The notes under the pieces: model-generated
What the model was told of the DNA's origin: nothing
What the model saw: the letters and a program-made list of their open reading frames with translations, nothing else
The model's database searches: none
In this document: positions 12,101 through 24,267 of the stretch, in pieces
How positions within the stretch are numbered: the stretch's first letter is position 1
Layout: each line of letters starts with the position of its first letter
From: Vicugna pacos
Taxonomy: Eukaryota > Chordata > Mammalia > Artiodactyla > Camelidae
Assembly: GCF_048564905.1 (NCBI RefSeq)
Contig: NC_132995.1
Coordinates: 5,096,501 to 5,160,500, forward strand
Length of the DNA stretch: 64,000 nucleotides
Direction: 5' to 3'
Translations under genes and position numbers: made by a program

Positions 12101-15100
12101 GAACCTGAGAGTGGTGGTCTCCCAAGCAAACAGGACAGGTAGGAAAGGGGGACAGAGGAACCAGGGCATCTCATTGCCAAACTGGGGGCCCAGGCATCTG
12201 GAATATCGGCAGGCGAGGGGGTCCCCATGCCCTCAGCTGTGCATCTGTCCTGCCTCTCCCCCACCTCAGTCCTGGAAAACTTCGGGAATGACACATCCCT
12301 TGTGGTCCTGGAGGGCCAAAGCCTGCGTCTGCTCTGTGTCACTCACAGCAACCCCCCAGCCCGGCTGAGCTGGGCCCGAGGGGGACAGACTCTGAGCCCC
12401 TCCCAGCCCTCAGACCCCGGGGTCCTGGAACTGCCTCAGATACAAACAGAGCACGAAGGAGAATTCACCTGCCAAGCTCAGAACCCGCTGGGCTCCCAGT
12501 ATCTCTCTCTGAGCCTCTCTGTGGTCTGTGAGTGTGGGGACCCCTGGGGGCAGGACACCTGGGTCCAGGGGAGGGAAGAGGGACTGCTGACCCTTCTCCC
12601 CCCTCCCCACAGACCCCCCACAGCTGTTGGAACCCTCCTGCTCCTGGGAGGACGGGGGTCTGCACTGCAGCTGCTCCTCCCGAGCCCAGCCGGCCCCCTC
12701 CCTGCGCTGGCGGCTGGGGGAGGGGCTGCTGGAGGGGACCCTCAGCAACGCCTCCTTCAAGGTCACCTCCAGCTCGGCTGGGCCCTGGGCCAACAGCTCC
12801 CTGAGCCTCAGTGAGGGGCTCAGCTCTGGCCTCAGCCTCAGCTGCGAGGCTCAGAATGTCCACGGGGCCCAGAGCGCCAGGGTCCTGCTGCTGCCAGGTC
12901 AGGGGGCAACTAGACGTCCCGTGGAGGCGGGGACTGAGCGGGGCAGGGACAGGGTTCCGTGTGTGGTTGGGGCAGGAGCTAGGAACCAGGACACCAGTGC
13001 CTATGGCTGGGGCTGCAGAGGGGGGAATTTAAATCGGAAGGCCTGACACCTGGGCTTGGGGTGCAGCGGAGTTTCCAAGAAGTCAATGGGAAGGGACTGC
13101 AGGTAAAACCTCTGGAATGGGAGCCGGCAGCCTGCGCGCCTAGTGGCGGGTGGACGCCAGGACCCGCGTGCACGGGAAAGGCTGAGAAGGCTGCGCGGTT
13201 TCCTTGTGCAGGTGAAAAGAAACTTATCTCCAACGGAGTGTTTGTAGCAATTGGCCTTATGACCCTGCTTTTCCTCTGCCTCATCCCGATCGCGTGAGTT
13301 AGGGGCGGGAGCAGGGACGGATGGAGGGTGGGAATCGGGGGTCCGGGAAAGGGGCGGGGCCAGGACGCACACCGGCGGGGTGTTTCCTCAGCGTGAAGAC
13401 TTTGCGGAAGAAACGGACCCAGGCAGAGGTTCCGGCCCCGGCCCCGGACGCCCCGGCCGCCCCGGCCGCCCCGGCCCCGGGAGAGACTCTGCGGTCCAGA
13501 CTCTCCCGGAGGAGCACGATTCTGGATTACATCAACGTGATCCCTAAACCCGGCCTCCTAGTGAGTGGTGCTGTTCTTCCCCTTCTCTGACTCCCGTACC
13601 CGCTCCTCCCCAGCCCGGCCCCCACCCTTTGCCTGAGAGACATCACAGGGGAAATCTGGGAGTAGGATTCAAATCCCGATTCTGGCACTTAACTATCTAT
13701 GAGACTCCCTGCCTCTGTGCCTCCATTTCTTCCTCCTAGAGACTTGGTCTGAGGATTATGACATCTGTTACTGCTCAATATGTAGCAGCTGTTCCATTAC
13801 CACCACCAAGGACATTACTAATTATAATTAATGGTGTCACAGTGATTAATATCACTGAGAGGCACTATGTCCTGGTGTTGATTAAGGGCAGGGCTCTGAA
13901 GTCTGCCTGCCTGGGTTAATTCCTGCTTTCGTTGCTGTGTGTTCTGGGACAAGTCACTTAACTTCTCTGTGCTTCAGTTTCTTTAACTGTAAAATGGGAA
14001 TAATAATCGTACCAATCACCTAGGATCATTCTAGATATTCAATATCTTCATTTTTTACCTGTAAAACATTTAGAATAGTACCTGGCACCTAGCAAATGTT
14101 CAATAAATGCTGGATATATTCAGGAGAGAACATCTATATGCTGACGAATCCAAAATTTATGTCTTCCAGACTCATCCCTGAACTTGAGACTCATAGCCAA
14201 CTGTCTAGGTAGCTTCTCCATTTGGGTGTCTAATAGGCATCTCAAACTCAGCCTGTCCAAAACCAAACTGAGTACCACTTAACCCTTCTCCTTCATCCTC
14301 TGCATCTCAGCAAACAGCACTTGGCTGTTTGAGCCTAAAGCCTTAAATCATCTCTTACTCCTCTTTCCTCTGTCACCCCACAATCAATCCATCAGCAAAT
14401 CTCTAAAATCCATCCAAACCACTTCTCCCCCCTTCTCCCTAGTCCGCATGCCGACAGCTCTCACCTGGACACCATGGCCACCTTCTGTGTGTCCTCTCAG
14501 CTTCCACTCTTGCCTGTTCATCAGGTCAAGTTCTCTCTACCTGATACCGTTTTAAAACCCAAATAGGTACATCTCCCCCCACGAATACTACTCAGCAATC
14601 AGAAGGGACAAATGATATATAGCTGGTTGGATAGAGCTTAGGGACCCCCCCAAAAAAAGTGAAAAAAAAGAGCCAGTCTCAAATGGTCACATACACAGGA
14701 TTCCAAGTATATAACACTCTCAAATGACAAGATTGTAGAGATGGAGAACAGGTTAGCAGTGGCATGGGGTTCGGGATGGAAAGAGCTCTTTATGGTGACA
14801 GAACATTTCTGTATCTTGCGGTGGTGGTTACACCGGTCTGCCCGCCTTAGTTTGCTAGGGCGGCCATAGCAAAGAACCACAGGCCAGCAGTCTTAAACAA
14901 TACACTTGTGGGTTTTTTTTTTTTAATGTGTTTATGTTTATTCCTGCCCCAGGAGGGAAGGCCAGCCCCGCGAGGGCAGGGACTTTGTTTTACTGACTGC
15001 CTGATGTGATCCCAGTTCCTCAACCAGTGCCTGGTGGGTGGTAGGTGTTCAAGCATCTGTTGAAGGGATGAGTGAACGAGTGACGGTCATCTTTCTCTTA

Positions 15101-15368
15101 GGCTCAGAAACGGAAAGCCAATCCAAGCAGTCCTTCCCGGCCCCCTCCGCCAGATGCTCACCCCCCGGAATCCAGGCACAAGCAGAAGGAGCCCTATTAT
15201 GTTTCCTACAGTTGTCCAGGACCCAAAGCCTCCACTCAAGATGCAGAGTATGAGAACAACCAAGAGGAGCTCCATTATGCTGTCCTCAACTTTCCAGGCC
15301 ACAGGCCCTGGGAGACTCAGGGGTCCAAGGATGCCCACTCGGACTATGCAGAAATCCAGCTCCACTGA
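9171..15368 (+). CDS. SIGLEC10: SIGLEC10, sialic-acid-binding inhibitory receptor
   Basis: Eleven coding exons: 9171-9207, 9294-9677, 9829-10113, 10426-10473, 10564-10827, 12091-12138, 12270-12527, 12613-12897, 13212-13293, 13392-13560, 15102-15368. They join in frame to 708 codons (human 697). Signal peptide [13 protein letters not shown]-set about 18-140; C2-set domains about 141-235, 252-339, 356-441 and 442-536, with 16-residue linkers from the two 48-bp exons; membrane segment about 545-563. The sialic-acid-contacting Arg is residue 119 (YFFRLERG), as in human. The tail has tyrosine motifs ILDYINV (Y610), LHYAVL (Y679, ITIM) and DYAEIQ (Y702, ITIM-like). SIGLEC10 is a leukocyte surface receptor that binds CD24 and other sialoglycans and recruits SHP-1/SHP-2. 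Differences from human are a Pro/Ala-rich insertion after the membrane and an added YENN motif (Y670). Confidence 0.96.
10985..11930 (-). mobile_element. solo LTR fossil (ERVL-like, family unresolved) in SIGLEC10 intron 5, antisense
   Basis: It shares ordered phrases with the copies at 28.19-28.90 and 29.99-30.79 kb: TCTACCTGGAGA, a dense CTGTGCTTC..GACC..CCAGCAACAGG block, ATTATAAAAGAATATAACTC, GATTGATTAAATCATTGGCC and a final CAAAATATCT...CAATATC. A camelid SINE lies inside it at 11252-11362. No internal retroviral genes are attached. Boundaries are approximate. Confidence 0.6.
11252..11362 (+). repeat. camelid Vic-1-type SINE nested in an LTR fossil
   Basis: The head GCAGAGCTCAGCAGTAGAGT, AGCATGCCTGAGGTCCTGCA and tail CTAGTACCTCAATTTAAAA are typical. 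It splits the surrounding LTR, so it is younger than that LTR. Confidence 0.85.
13640..14125 (+). repeat. MIR SINE copies in SIGLEC10 intron 10
   Basis: Two MIR-like stretches. The clearer one (about 13880-14125) contains CTTAACTTCTCTGTGCTTCA, CTTTAACTGTAAAATGGGAA and AGCAAATGTTCAATAAATGC. The first (about 13650-13800) carries TCTGGCACTTAACTATC and CTCTGTGCCTCCATTTC. Both are ancient. Confidence 0.75.
14150..14570. repeat. ancient dispersed LINE-derived repeat in SIGLEC10 intron 10
   Basis: It contains the ordered phrases GTCTAATAGGCATCTCAAAC, TCAATCCATCAGCAAATCTC and CAGCTCTCACCTGGACACCA. The same order recurs at about 31.6-32.47 and 59.25-59.80 kb. Old LINE (L2/L1M) origin is likely; the exact family is not recalled. 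Confidence 0.5.
14838..14925 (-). mobile_element. MLT1-type LTR fragment, antisense fossil
   Basis: The antisense end of an MLT1 LTR (TTAGTTTGCTAGGGCGGCCA, then a diverged CTTAAACAA phrase) is cut short and followed by a poly(T) run. It is a small ancient remnant. Confidence 0.6.
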
Positions 15369-15654
15369 GGGTCTGCTGGGCTGTAAGACTGGGATCCAGG
15401 CCAGGGAGAAAGGGAGAGCATGTGAGAAGAACTGTAGTGTCTCCTTTTCTCTCTTTAATCCTCAAGGCTGACTCATCCCATCCCAGAACCTAGCATTTTG
15501 GACCAGCTTGACAAAACTCTCCAGAGTGGCTTTCTGCAAATAACACTATTCTGAGCAGCAAGGAAAAGCTTTTCCTCTGACAAACCCAGGCCTCACCCTT
15601 GCTGGTGACTCACAGTCTCAGTTTCTCAAAGGTGGGAGGGCCTTTAAAGATCAT

Positions 15655-15865
15655 CTTTGTGAGGTTGGCAAGCCAACCTCGCAGGTCAAGTCTGGCCTGT
15701 TTCCATGCCAACTGTGAGCCAGGAGGGTTTTTTACATTTTACACGGTGAGGGGGAAAAAATAGAATGTTTTGTGATGCATGGAAATGACATGAAATTCAA
15801 ATTGCAGTGTCTTTAAATAAAGCTTTATTGGAACACAGCCATGCTCATTCTTTATACTCTCCCCC
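15655..15865. mobile_element. hAT-Charlie-type DNA transposon relic in SIGLEC10 3' UTR
   Basis: Phrases GTCTGGCCTGTTTCC, TTTTGTGATGCATGGAAATG and ATAAAGCTTTATTGGAACAC match a common mammalian hAT-derived short element. A second copy is at 46706-46915. It provides the AATAAA at 15816-15821. Confidence 0.6.
15816..15821 (+). terminator. candidate SIGLEC10 poly(A) signal AATAAA
   Basis: This is the first canonical AATAAA after the SIGLEC10 stop, 448 bp downstream. It lies inside a hAT-type repeat whose consensus carries AATAAAGTTTTATTGG, so the signal was probably supplied by the transposon. Whether it is used cannot be told from sequence. Confidence 0.5.
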
Positions 15866-16195
15866 CTCCCACAAGGGTTCCTTTATACAGATCTTATCTC
15901 CATTATACAGTTGGGTAAACTGAATCATGAAAAGGTTACAGACATATCCAAAGCCACATGATTAGTAAAATTCAATTCTAGAGCCCAGGCTTTTGGTCAC
16001 AACCCTATATTGGCCTCCTGGTGGCTTGATGAACAGAGCGGGCCTGATAAGGGGTTCTGGCAGGTGCAGTATATGGAAAGGACAAAGCACTCACACTTGT
16101 GTCCAGATTCCACCACTTACTAACCAGAGTAAGTGTAGGCAAGTGACTTTCCCTCTCGGAGCTTCGATTTCCCCATGTGTTAAGATGAAGGCAGT

Positions 16196-16345
16196 GGGGG
16201 AGGGGATAGCTCAAGGGGTCGAGCACATGCTTAGCATGCATGAGGTCCTGGGTTCAGTCCCCAGTACTGCCTCCAAACATAAATAAGTAAATAAGCCTGA
16301 TTACCTACCCCACTAACAAAAATTTTTTTAATTTAAAAAATATTA
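16196..16345 (+). repeat. camelid Vic-1-type SINE
   Basis: Head GGGATAGCTCAAGGGGTCGA, middle TTAGCATGCATGAGGTCCTG, B box GGTTCAGTCC, tail CCAGTACTGCC followed by CCTGATTACC and an A-rich end. Complete-looking. Confidence 0.9.
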
Positions 16346-17461
16346 GCTATATTCCCTGTGTTACCCACTATGTCCTGGCTGATTATTTTACACTCGGTAT
16401 TTTGCGGTCAAATGCTCTACCACTTACACCCAGTAGTTTGAACAACTGCCTCATCTTATAGGTGGAGTGCTTAGGGAGGGACAGGGTCTCGCCTAAGGTC
16501 ACATAACAAAATAGCAGAAGTGAAATTCAAACTCAGATAGGACCCAAAAGTGATGAGCGCTGCAGGTCCCCAAATTCCTTTTAATAGACTCGGAGTGGGG
16601 AGGATGCTGGTGGGGCCTCTGTTTCCCTCCCTCTGCCCCTGCATCTTGCATGAGAACAATCCTTCAAAGTTTGTTTGACCTGGGAGATTGTGGGACTGTG
16701 TTGCTAAGTCACCAGGTTTGGCCAGGGGTCAATAACAATAATATGTGTGTTAAGATCTTGACTTCTGCAATAACGGCTTGGGACTTGGAGGGAGGGGGAG
16801 GGAGAGTATTGCAGTCCAGTCCTCTTGGGGAAAGGCGTGTGTAGATGAACATAGCTACAGAAAGGACAGGCTGGGAGTCAGCTGACTTGGACTTTCTGTA
16901 CTGCCAGATACTCTTTATAGCCAGTTAACTGGAGACTATCAACTCCAGGAGGTATAACTATAAAATGATTCTACATTTCTGATTTCTGACTTAATCATGC
17001 TCTGTCAAAATTTTTCTCATCCCCTAACAGGATCTTGGACATTCTGCAACTCTCCAGTCAGCTCTGATTATTAAAACTCAGCCTGGCCTTAAATCTTCAC
17101 CTCAAACTCAGTTCAGATCTCATCTCCAGCCAGTGGAGGTTTAAGCTGGGACTGGACCCCTTGGAAAAGAGAGGGAGACCAGTTGTTCCTGACACACCCC
17201 CAGTTTCCCAAAGTATTGGGGCCTAGAGAAGGGACAGGTTTGGGGACAAGTGACTCAACCTAACTGGTCACAGTAGTGGCCTCTTGTTGGCTGGAGCTGC
17301 TTCTCTGGCTAACCCTGGCTGGGACTCTGAATGGCAGGTGTCCAAACACTAGGTCTCTTGTGGAGCAAAAATGTGAGGCCTTGGGTGGGTGAGTCCGATG
17401 AGATTTCTTGGACTTTTTTCTCCCCCACCCCTTGGGATGGTAGGTACCTTGGGTTTTTTTT
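16346..17461. other. intergenic; a faint MIR-like stretch, otherwise nothing recognised
   Basis: About 16400-16530 resembles an old MIR (ATCTTATAGGTGGAG, AAGGTCACATAACAAAATAG). The rest shows no gene structure or repeat family that I can name. Confidence 0.4.
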
Positions 17462-18085
17462 TTTTTTAAGTATAGTTGGTTTACAAGGATGTGTTAATTT
17501 CTGGTGGACAGCAGCGTGATATATATATATTATTATATATATATTATATTATATATATATATAGATATGTATATATTCTTTTTTCAGATTCTTTTCCATT
17601 ATAGGTTACTACAAGATACTGAATACAGTTCCCTGTGCTATACAGTAGGTCCTCATTGTTTATCTATTTCATACATAGTAGTTTGCATTTGCTAATCCCA
17701 AACTCCTAATTTATGCCTCTCCCTCTTCCCATTTTGTAACCATAAATTTGTTTTCTATGTCTGCAAGTCTGTTTCCATTTTGTAAATCAGTTCATTTGTG
17801 TCATATTTTAGATTGCACATATAAGTGCTAACAGGGTATTTGGCTTTCTCTGACTTAACTTCACTCAGTATGATAATCTCTAGGTCCATCCATGTGGCTG
17901 CAAATGGCATTATTTCATTCTTTTTTTTATGGCTGAGTAGTATCTCAGTGCATACATATATATATATACCACAACTTCTTTATCCAGTCATCTGTCGAAG
18001 GATATTTAGGTTGCTTCCATGTCTTGGCTGTTGTATATAGTGCTGCTGTGAACACTGGGGTGTGTGAATCTTTTCTAATTAATGG
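17462..18085 (-). repeat. artiodactyl L1 3' end, antisense, with (TA)n expansion
   Basis: It contains GTATAGTTGGTTTACAAGGA, GGTTACTACAAGATACTGAA, CTGTGCTATACAGTAGGTCC and TGGCTGCAAATGGCATTATT. A TA-rich microsatellite at about 17519-17565 replaces the usual spacer. Relatively young compared with other repeats here. Confidence 0.85.
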
Positions 18086-18289
18086 AGCTCTCTGTTTCTT
18101 GGCAGGAGAGTTGAGACCCTGCTCTACCACACTGTAAGGGAGAACACGCCTCTGTGTTTCTCCTTTATGTCACACTGCCACATGGTTTTAAATACCAAAC
18201 ACAAGGAGCACTTTTAAAATCTGTTAAAAAGATTATGAGAATTTAAATGAGTTCATGCAAGTGAACGTGTCTAAGTGATCTTTAGTCCT

Positions 18290-19970
18290 TGGGCCTTCAG
18301 ACTCTCAAAGCTGGTGGTTGGAAGAAAAGGGGGAACCTAGAAAGAGGCCTTGAAAGTGAAGTTCTTGATGGAGACAGTGATGCTGGGCCTTTGGGGAGTG
18401 TGTAAAAGGAAGAAGCCCTCGGGGTGAGGAAAACCTCCGAGGCTGAGGGAGACCCTAAAGATCACCGTCTGAACCTAGAAGGTAATTTCTGCTCTGAGGG
18501 CTAAAGGGACTGTCACTGAGTTGGAGGTGCTGTGTGGGGAAGTTCTCAAAATGTGGGGAAGCCCTGAAAGTGACCAGGCAACCCACTGAATGCAGGTGAC
18601 TCTGAAAATGGAAGATGAAAACGAGGATTGTTCCAAGTGTATGTCAAAGGGGGATGGGGCAATTCCAAAGGAAGGAGAGGCCCAGGGGATAATCCCTGAA
18701 TTTTTAGTCCTCTGGACAATGAAGGGAGGGGGCTAACTGTGAGAGGGGAGTACCTGAAAAGGAAGAGTAAGGTTCACAGGGCAGGGATGACCCCTTTATG
18801 GTGGACATCCTGGGGGTATCCTGAGTGTGAAGGAGCTGGCAGTGACGGGGGAGACCTTAGGGAGACAGTGGGATGCCTAAGGGGTAAGAAACTCAGCAGA
18901 GGAGGAACTGCCAGAGAACACCCTCAGGTGGGGGTATTTGAGAGGGTGGGGGTGGCTTAAGGACAACCTCCTAAATTTCAAAAGAATCCATTAAAAAACC
19001 TGAATGAAAAAGAATATGAAAACAAATATATGTACATATATGTATGACTGAACTATAATGCTGTACACCAGAAATTCACACATTATAAAGTGATTCTACT
19101 TCAATTAAAAAAAAAACTTAAAAGATTGGGGGAAGGGGAGAATGACAGTGAGGGTTTGAGCTCTAAGGACTGGGGAAAGGAAGAGGAAGGAATAGGGATC
19201 TGAAGGTAGAGATATCCCTGGAGACGACCCTCCCTGGACACTGAAGGACACCTGGGGATTCCTGAACGAGTGAGGGCCCTTAGGATGGCCACCCTCCTCA
19301 AACCTGCAGGGTTCAAGGACATCCCAGGGGAATGGTGGGCCTAGAAGAAAAGGGAATGGGCTAGGAGGAGGGGAGACTGCACTCCTTAGGGTGGGGAGGT
19401 CCCAGTTTCCATCCTGAAAGGTCTAGAAGTTAGAGGATTAAGTATGGGAATCCTAACCATGTGGCGGGATCGCTCTTTGGAGACTTTAGGATTCCCAAGG
19501 TCCCCCAAGGGGATTGGAGGCAAGAAATAAAAGCTGGCTAGGAAGAAAGTGTAACTCCTGGGTCAAAGTCCAAAGGTGATCCCCAGGCCTTCAAGGGGCT
19601 GGGAGGGGAGCAGTGAGATGAGAACCTCTACAGTGGGGAGATTCTCCAAGGAAGGGAGGAGAGGATGACTTCCTGGAGGTGGGAGAAGGGGGTGGAGTGG
19701 AGAAAGAGGATATAAGGGTGAGGGTGGGAAAGAGGAGCCCCCAGGACCGGAAGGGGCCTTAAGATGGAAAAGTTGAAAGAGTGGGTAAGGCTCAAGGGAG
19801 ACAGCAGGGTCCCCAGGGCGTCTCCTGCAGGGGACGTTAGTGGAAGGGAGGGACACTTAAGGGAATCCGTGAGCCCTGTGGGCTGGGGAGGCCCTGAAGA
19901 TCGAATCTTGGGACTTTAACGGTCCGAGGCCTGTAGGGGGAAGTGTAAGGAAGAGGCTGGTTTTAACGCT
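18290..19970. repeat. purine-rich degenerate repeat block
   Basis: About 1.7 kb of G/A-rich plus-strand sequence in which short phrases of the type GGGGA.., ACCCTNAAG, GGAAGAG and CTGAAGGTG recur irregularly. An L1 3' tail (18965-19125) interrupts it. It looks like a decayed minisatellite; no clean unit length can be given by eye. Confidence 0.4.
18965..19128 (+). repeat. L1 3' terminal fragment, sense
   Basis: It contains ATATGTATGACTGAACTATA, GCTGTACACCAGAAATTCAC, ACTTCAATTAAAAAAAAAAC and an A-rich tail, the typical extreme 3' end of artiodactyl L1. It is inserted in the purine-rich block. Confidence 0.8.
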
Positions 19971-20039
19971 GGTTTAGGGCAATGAGGCTCCCTAGTCGGG
20001 AACCCCTCAGACTGGGGGGCTCCTCTCCCCACCAGGTTT

Positions 20040-20540
20040 CGCTCAGTATCTCCAGGCCTGGGCTGGTTCTACTCGGACACGGACGTTGCCACCGCGACTG
20101 AGAATCGACAAGAGATACATACCTCCAAAGGCCGGGACGAAAATCTTCAGTTACAGCTTGGAGAAGGCGCGGAAAGAGGACAGCCAATCAGAAGGCGAGA
20201 GCGAAGGTTGCGCTGAGAAACGTAGCCAATAAAAGAGCGAGGATGTTAGCTCAAGGATTTGGCTGCCGGAGGGAGGAGACTTGGAAACAACGCGAGCTCA
20301 CCCGCCAATCAGAGCCGGGGATGACGTCTCGCGCTGTACACGCAGGAAAAAGCGGGCGTTCTCTGCCAGCGTTCCCCGCGAATCAGAAGCTTCGCTCCCT
20401 CCCGACGCACAAGCTGATTGGTCACTTTTCAAAACTTGCCTGTCAAATTTGGAAGCTGGGTAAAGGGCATTTCCTTAGAGACGCAAGATCCCGCCTCCGC
20501 CCTCCTATCGTAGGCAGGAGGGCCTTAAAGGGCCAGGTAC
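20040..20540. promoter_or_regulatory. CpG-rich cluster of CCAAT boxes and a CRE-like site, no assigned gene
   Basis: CpG dinucleotides are frequent here compared with the flanks. CCAAT boxes sit at 20184-20188, 20226-20230 and 20305-20309 on the plus strand, and an inverted one (ATTGG) at 20417-20421. A CRE-like TGACGTC is at 20322-20328. This is the make-up of a housekeeping or germline-type promoter, possibly bidirectional. C19orf84 starts 2.5 kb downstream and SIGLEC10 ends 4.7 kb upstream, so it could be a distal C19orf84 promoter or that of a non-coding transcript. Inferred from motifs only. Confidence 0.5.
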
Positions 20541-21345
20541 GTGGTAAGTGAGGAGGACGGACCCTGATGGAATATAGGAGAAACAATGATAAAACAAAAC
20601 GAGAAGCAATGTTGTTACGCTGGAATTGAGCAGTAAGCGCTATCTCGAGCAAAACGGAGATTCGGCTTGCTTTCGGTCACACGCTAGTAAGAAGCGGAGC
20701 CGGGATTCGAACCCTAATTTCCTATCCCTGTTTCACATAAGCTCCCTCTTTGGGATAGGACGTAACCAGAGAAATGAGATCTGCATGCGAATCACAGTCG
20801 CCAGGAAAGGAAAGCCAGCCTTCTTGATAAAAATCTTTCGATTCCAGCCACCTGGCCTTTGCTTGTACCGTTTTCTTCTACATCAAATAACCACTTACCC
20901 TAGACCTACTCCAAAGGCCATCTCCTCCAAAAAAAAAAAAAAAAAACCCTCCCCGGCCAGCCCCACCCCGACCCTTGCAAGCAAGCAACAATGTTTTCCG
21001 GGTCCCGAGTCTTACTCTCCACCTCCTTGCCTCCAGGCAACATCTAACCTGCTTCGGGCTCTCACTGTTCTGTTCCTCCCCGTGTCCAGGCTCTGATTAC
21101 CCTAGTTACAGTCTCTCTGTTTCTGTTCCCTACCCCTTAAAACTGAGAGCCATTCAAGGGCAGATGCTGGTTCTGCATCACCTCAGGTCACCAGCATTAT
21201 ATGGGTTCGAAAGAACTCAGAAAGTGAAAGCTAGTCTCTTGGATTTCTCATTCTTAAAGTGGGATGTTGTGATTCCCCATTACCTCCAGCAGTCCTGTAG
21301 CAAGTCCTAATGGTTCTCCCTCCAAAGCACATCATAAACCCATTC
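20541..21345. other. intergenic, nothing recognised apart from a poly(A) run
   Basis: A poly(A) tract lies at about 20928-20946. A 156-codon open frame at 20626-21096 crosses this tract and low-complexity sequence, and shows no domain; it is not called as a gene. Confidence 0.4.
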
Positions 21346-21349
21346 ACAT

Positions 21350-22260
21350 CTTCCCATCCCCACCACCCCCACCCTCCTTAGAGTCACCACCGCCCCTGCC
21401 TAGACAATGGCAGCTTCCAGTCTTGTACAATCCATTCCCCAAACTGCAGGCGCAGTGCCCTTCTTAAAACATAAATCAAATTATATCACACTTCTGCTGA
21501 CAAATATTCAAAGTCATCTCAAAGTTCTAGCATTAAAAAATGAGAGAGAAAAAGAAAGAAAGACCAAAGTCTTCCCTGCAGCTCACAAGGTACTATACAA
21601 TCTGGCTCATTCTTACGTCTCCATTAAAAGTGCAGGCTCTGGAACTGGGGTTCAAATCCCATGGTTCTACTTACTAGCTCTATGACCTTGAGTAACTTAC
21701 TTTGCCTCTCTGAGGCACGTTTGATCGTCTGTAAAATGAGGCTTAAATAAATTAGAATTATTCATTAACATAGGCTGCTATTTTTTTATAAAATTGACTA
21801 GTATTCCTCAGAGCTGTCAAGACTGTACAAAAACAAGGAGAGACTGAGCAACCGCTGCAGACCAGAGGCGACTAAGGAGGGGATTCAGTGGGATTCTGCA
21901 TTGGATTCTAGAATAGAGAAAAAGGGGACATTCAACAACTATGCTTGCTCTTTGGACTTGTTGGCCTCTCGGCTGGAAATACTCAACTCCCAGATCTGCT
22001 GACTCATGCCCACAGCTTCTTTCCTAACCGTCTTATCTAAAATAACCCCCTGCCTCTGTGCCTCTATGTCCCCTTGCCTTGTCTTCACATCTTCACAGTT
22101 CTCATTCACATAGGAAGTGTACTATTTGGGTCCGGTCTGTCTCTCTCCTAGCATGTAAGTTTCATCACCATGTGTCTGTTTCATCCAGGACTAGCTCCCC
22201 AGCGTCCAACCTGGGGCCTGGCCTATCGCAGGCACTGAATAATATTTCTTAAATGAATAG
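21350..22260. repeat. ancient LINE-derived repeat, MIR and L2-like fragments
   Basis: 21350-21625 carries an old dispersed repeat (CAATCCATTCCCCAAACTGC, TTAAAACATAAATCAAATTA, ACAATCTGGCTC). 21628-21780 is a MIR (GACCTTGAGTAACTTACTTT, CGTCTGTAAAATGAGG). About 21960-22260 resembles an L2 3' end (GCCTATCGCAGGCACTGAAT). All are heavily diverged. Confidence 0.55.
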
Positions 22261-22949
22261 ATAAAAGAATGGCTATTGCTTCTCAACACTGCTACCACCA
22301 CCACCAGGCAATAACAATAAGTAACTCTCATTGGTTAAGGCTCACCGTCATAGTCCAGATCATGTGGTGACTACTTTACACACGTGATATATCTTCTAAA
22401 CCTCACATAAACCTGGAAGGTAATGTTAGCCTCATTTCTCAAAAGCATAGAGACTAGAAGGACTTAAGCTCACAAAGTAAGTCAGAGACAGAGCCTAGAA
22501 TGGAATCCAGCCCCTAAGACTCCCAGCCTGTCTACTCAATCTTGTGCGCTCGGAGTGTCCAGATATCCAGATGTCCCTTTAGCCCTAAAAAATACCATCA
22601 GGGCCCCCTGAGGACAAGGCCCAGAAACAGAGGTAGAGAGAGAGGAGCGGGTAGAACTTCTGGATCTGAGGGAGGAAGGGCCTGCCGCTCCCGGGTCTGA
22701 GGGAGGACGGGGCTCAGATGCAGGGCTCCTGGATTTCGGGGAGATGGGGGCTGCGACCTGACCTGAGATACGCAGAGCTGAGGAATCGCAACCGCAAGAA
22801 CCCAGCCCTGCACGCTTTCCCGAGGCTCTGCGCGGCCCCACAAGCCACGCCCCTCCTAACAAGGCCCCGCCCACTTTCTTTTAGACCCCCGCCCCACTCT
22901 CTGGGCCCTGGAGAAATCCAGTCGAAGGTGCTAGAAAAGACTTGTGAAG

Positions 22950-24267
<1,318 letters not shown>

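Noticed and set aside
20243-20551. 102-codon open frame in the CCAAT/CpG-rich interval
   Set aside because: CpG-rich DNA is depleted of stops, and the predicted peptide shows nothing recognisable. The interval is better explained as promoter-like DNA.
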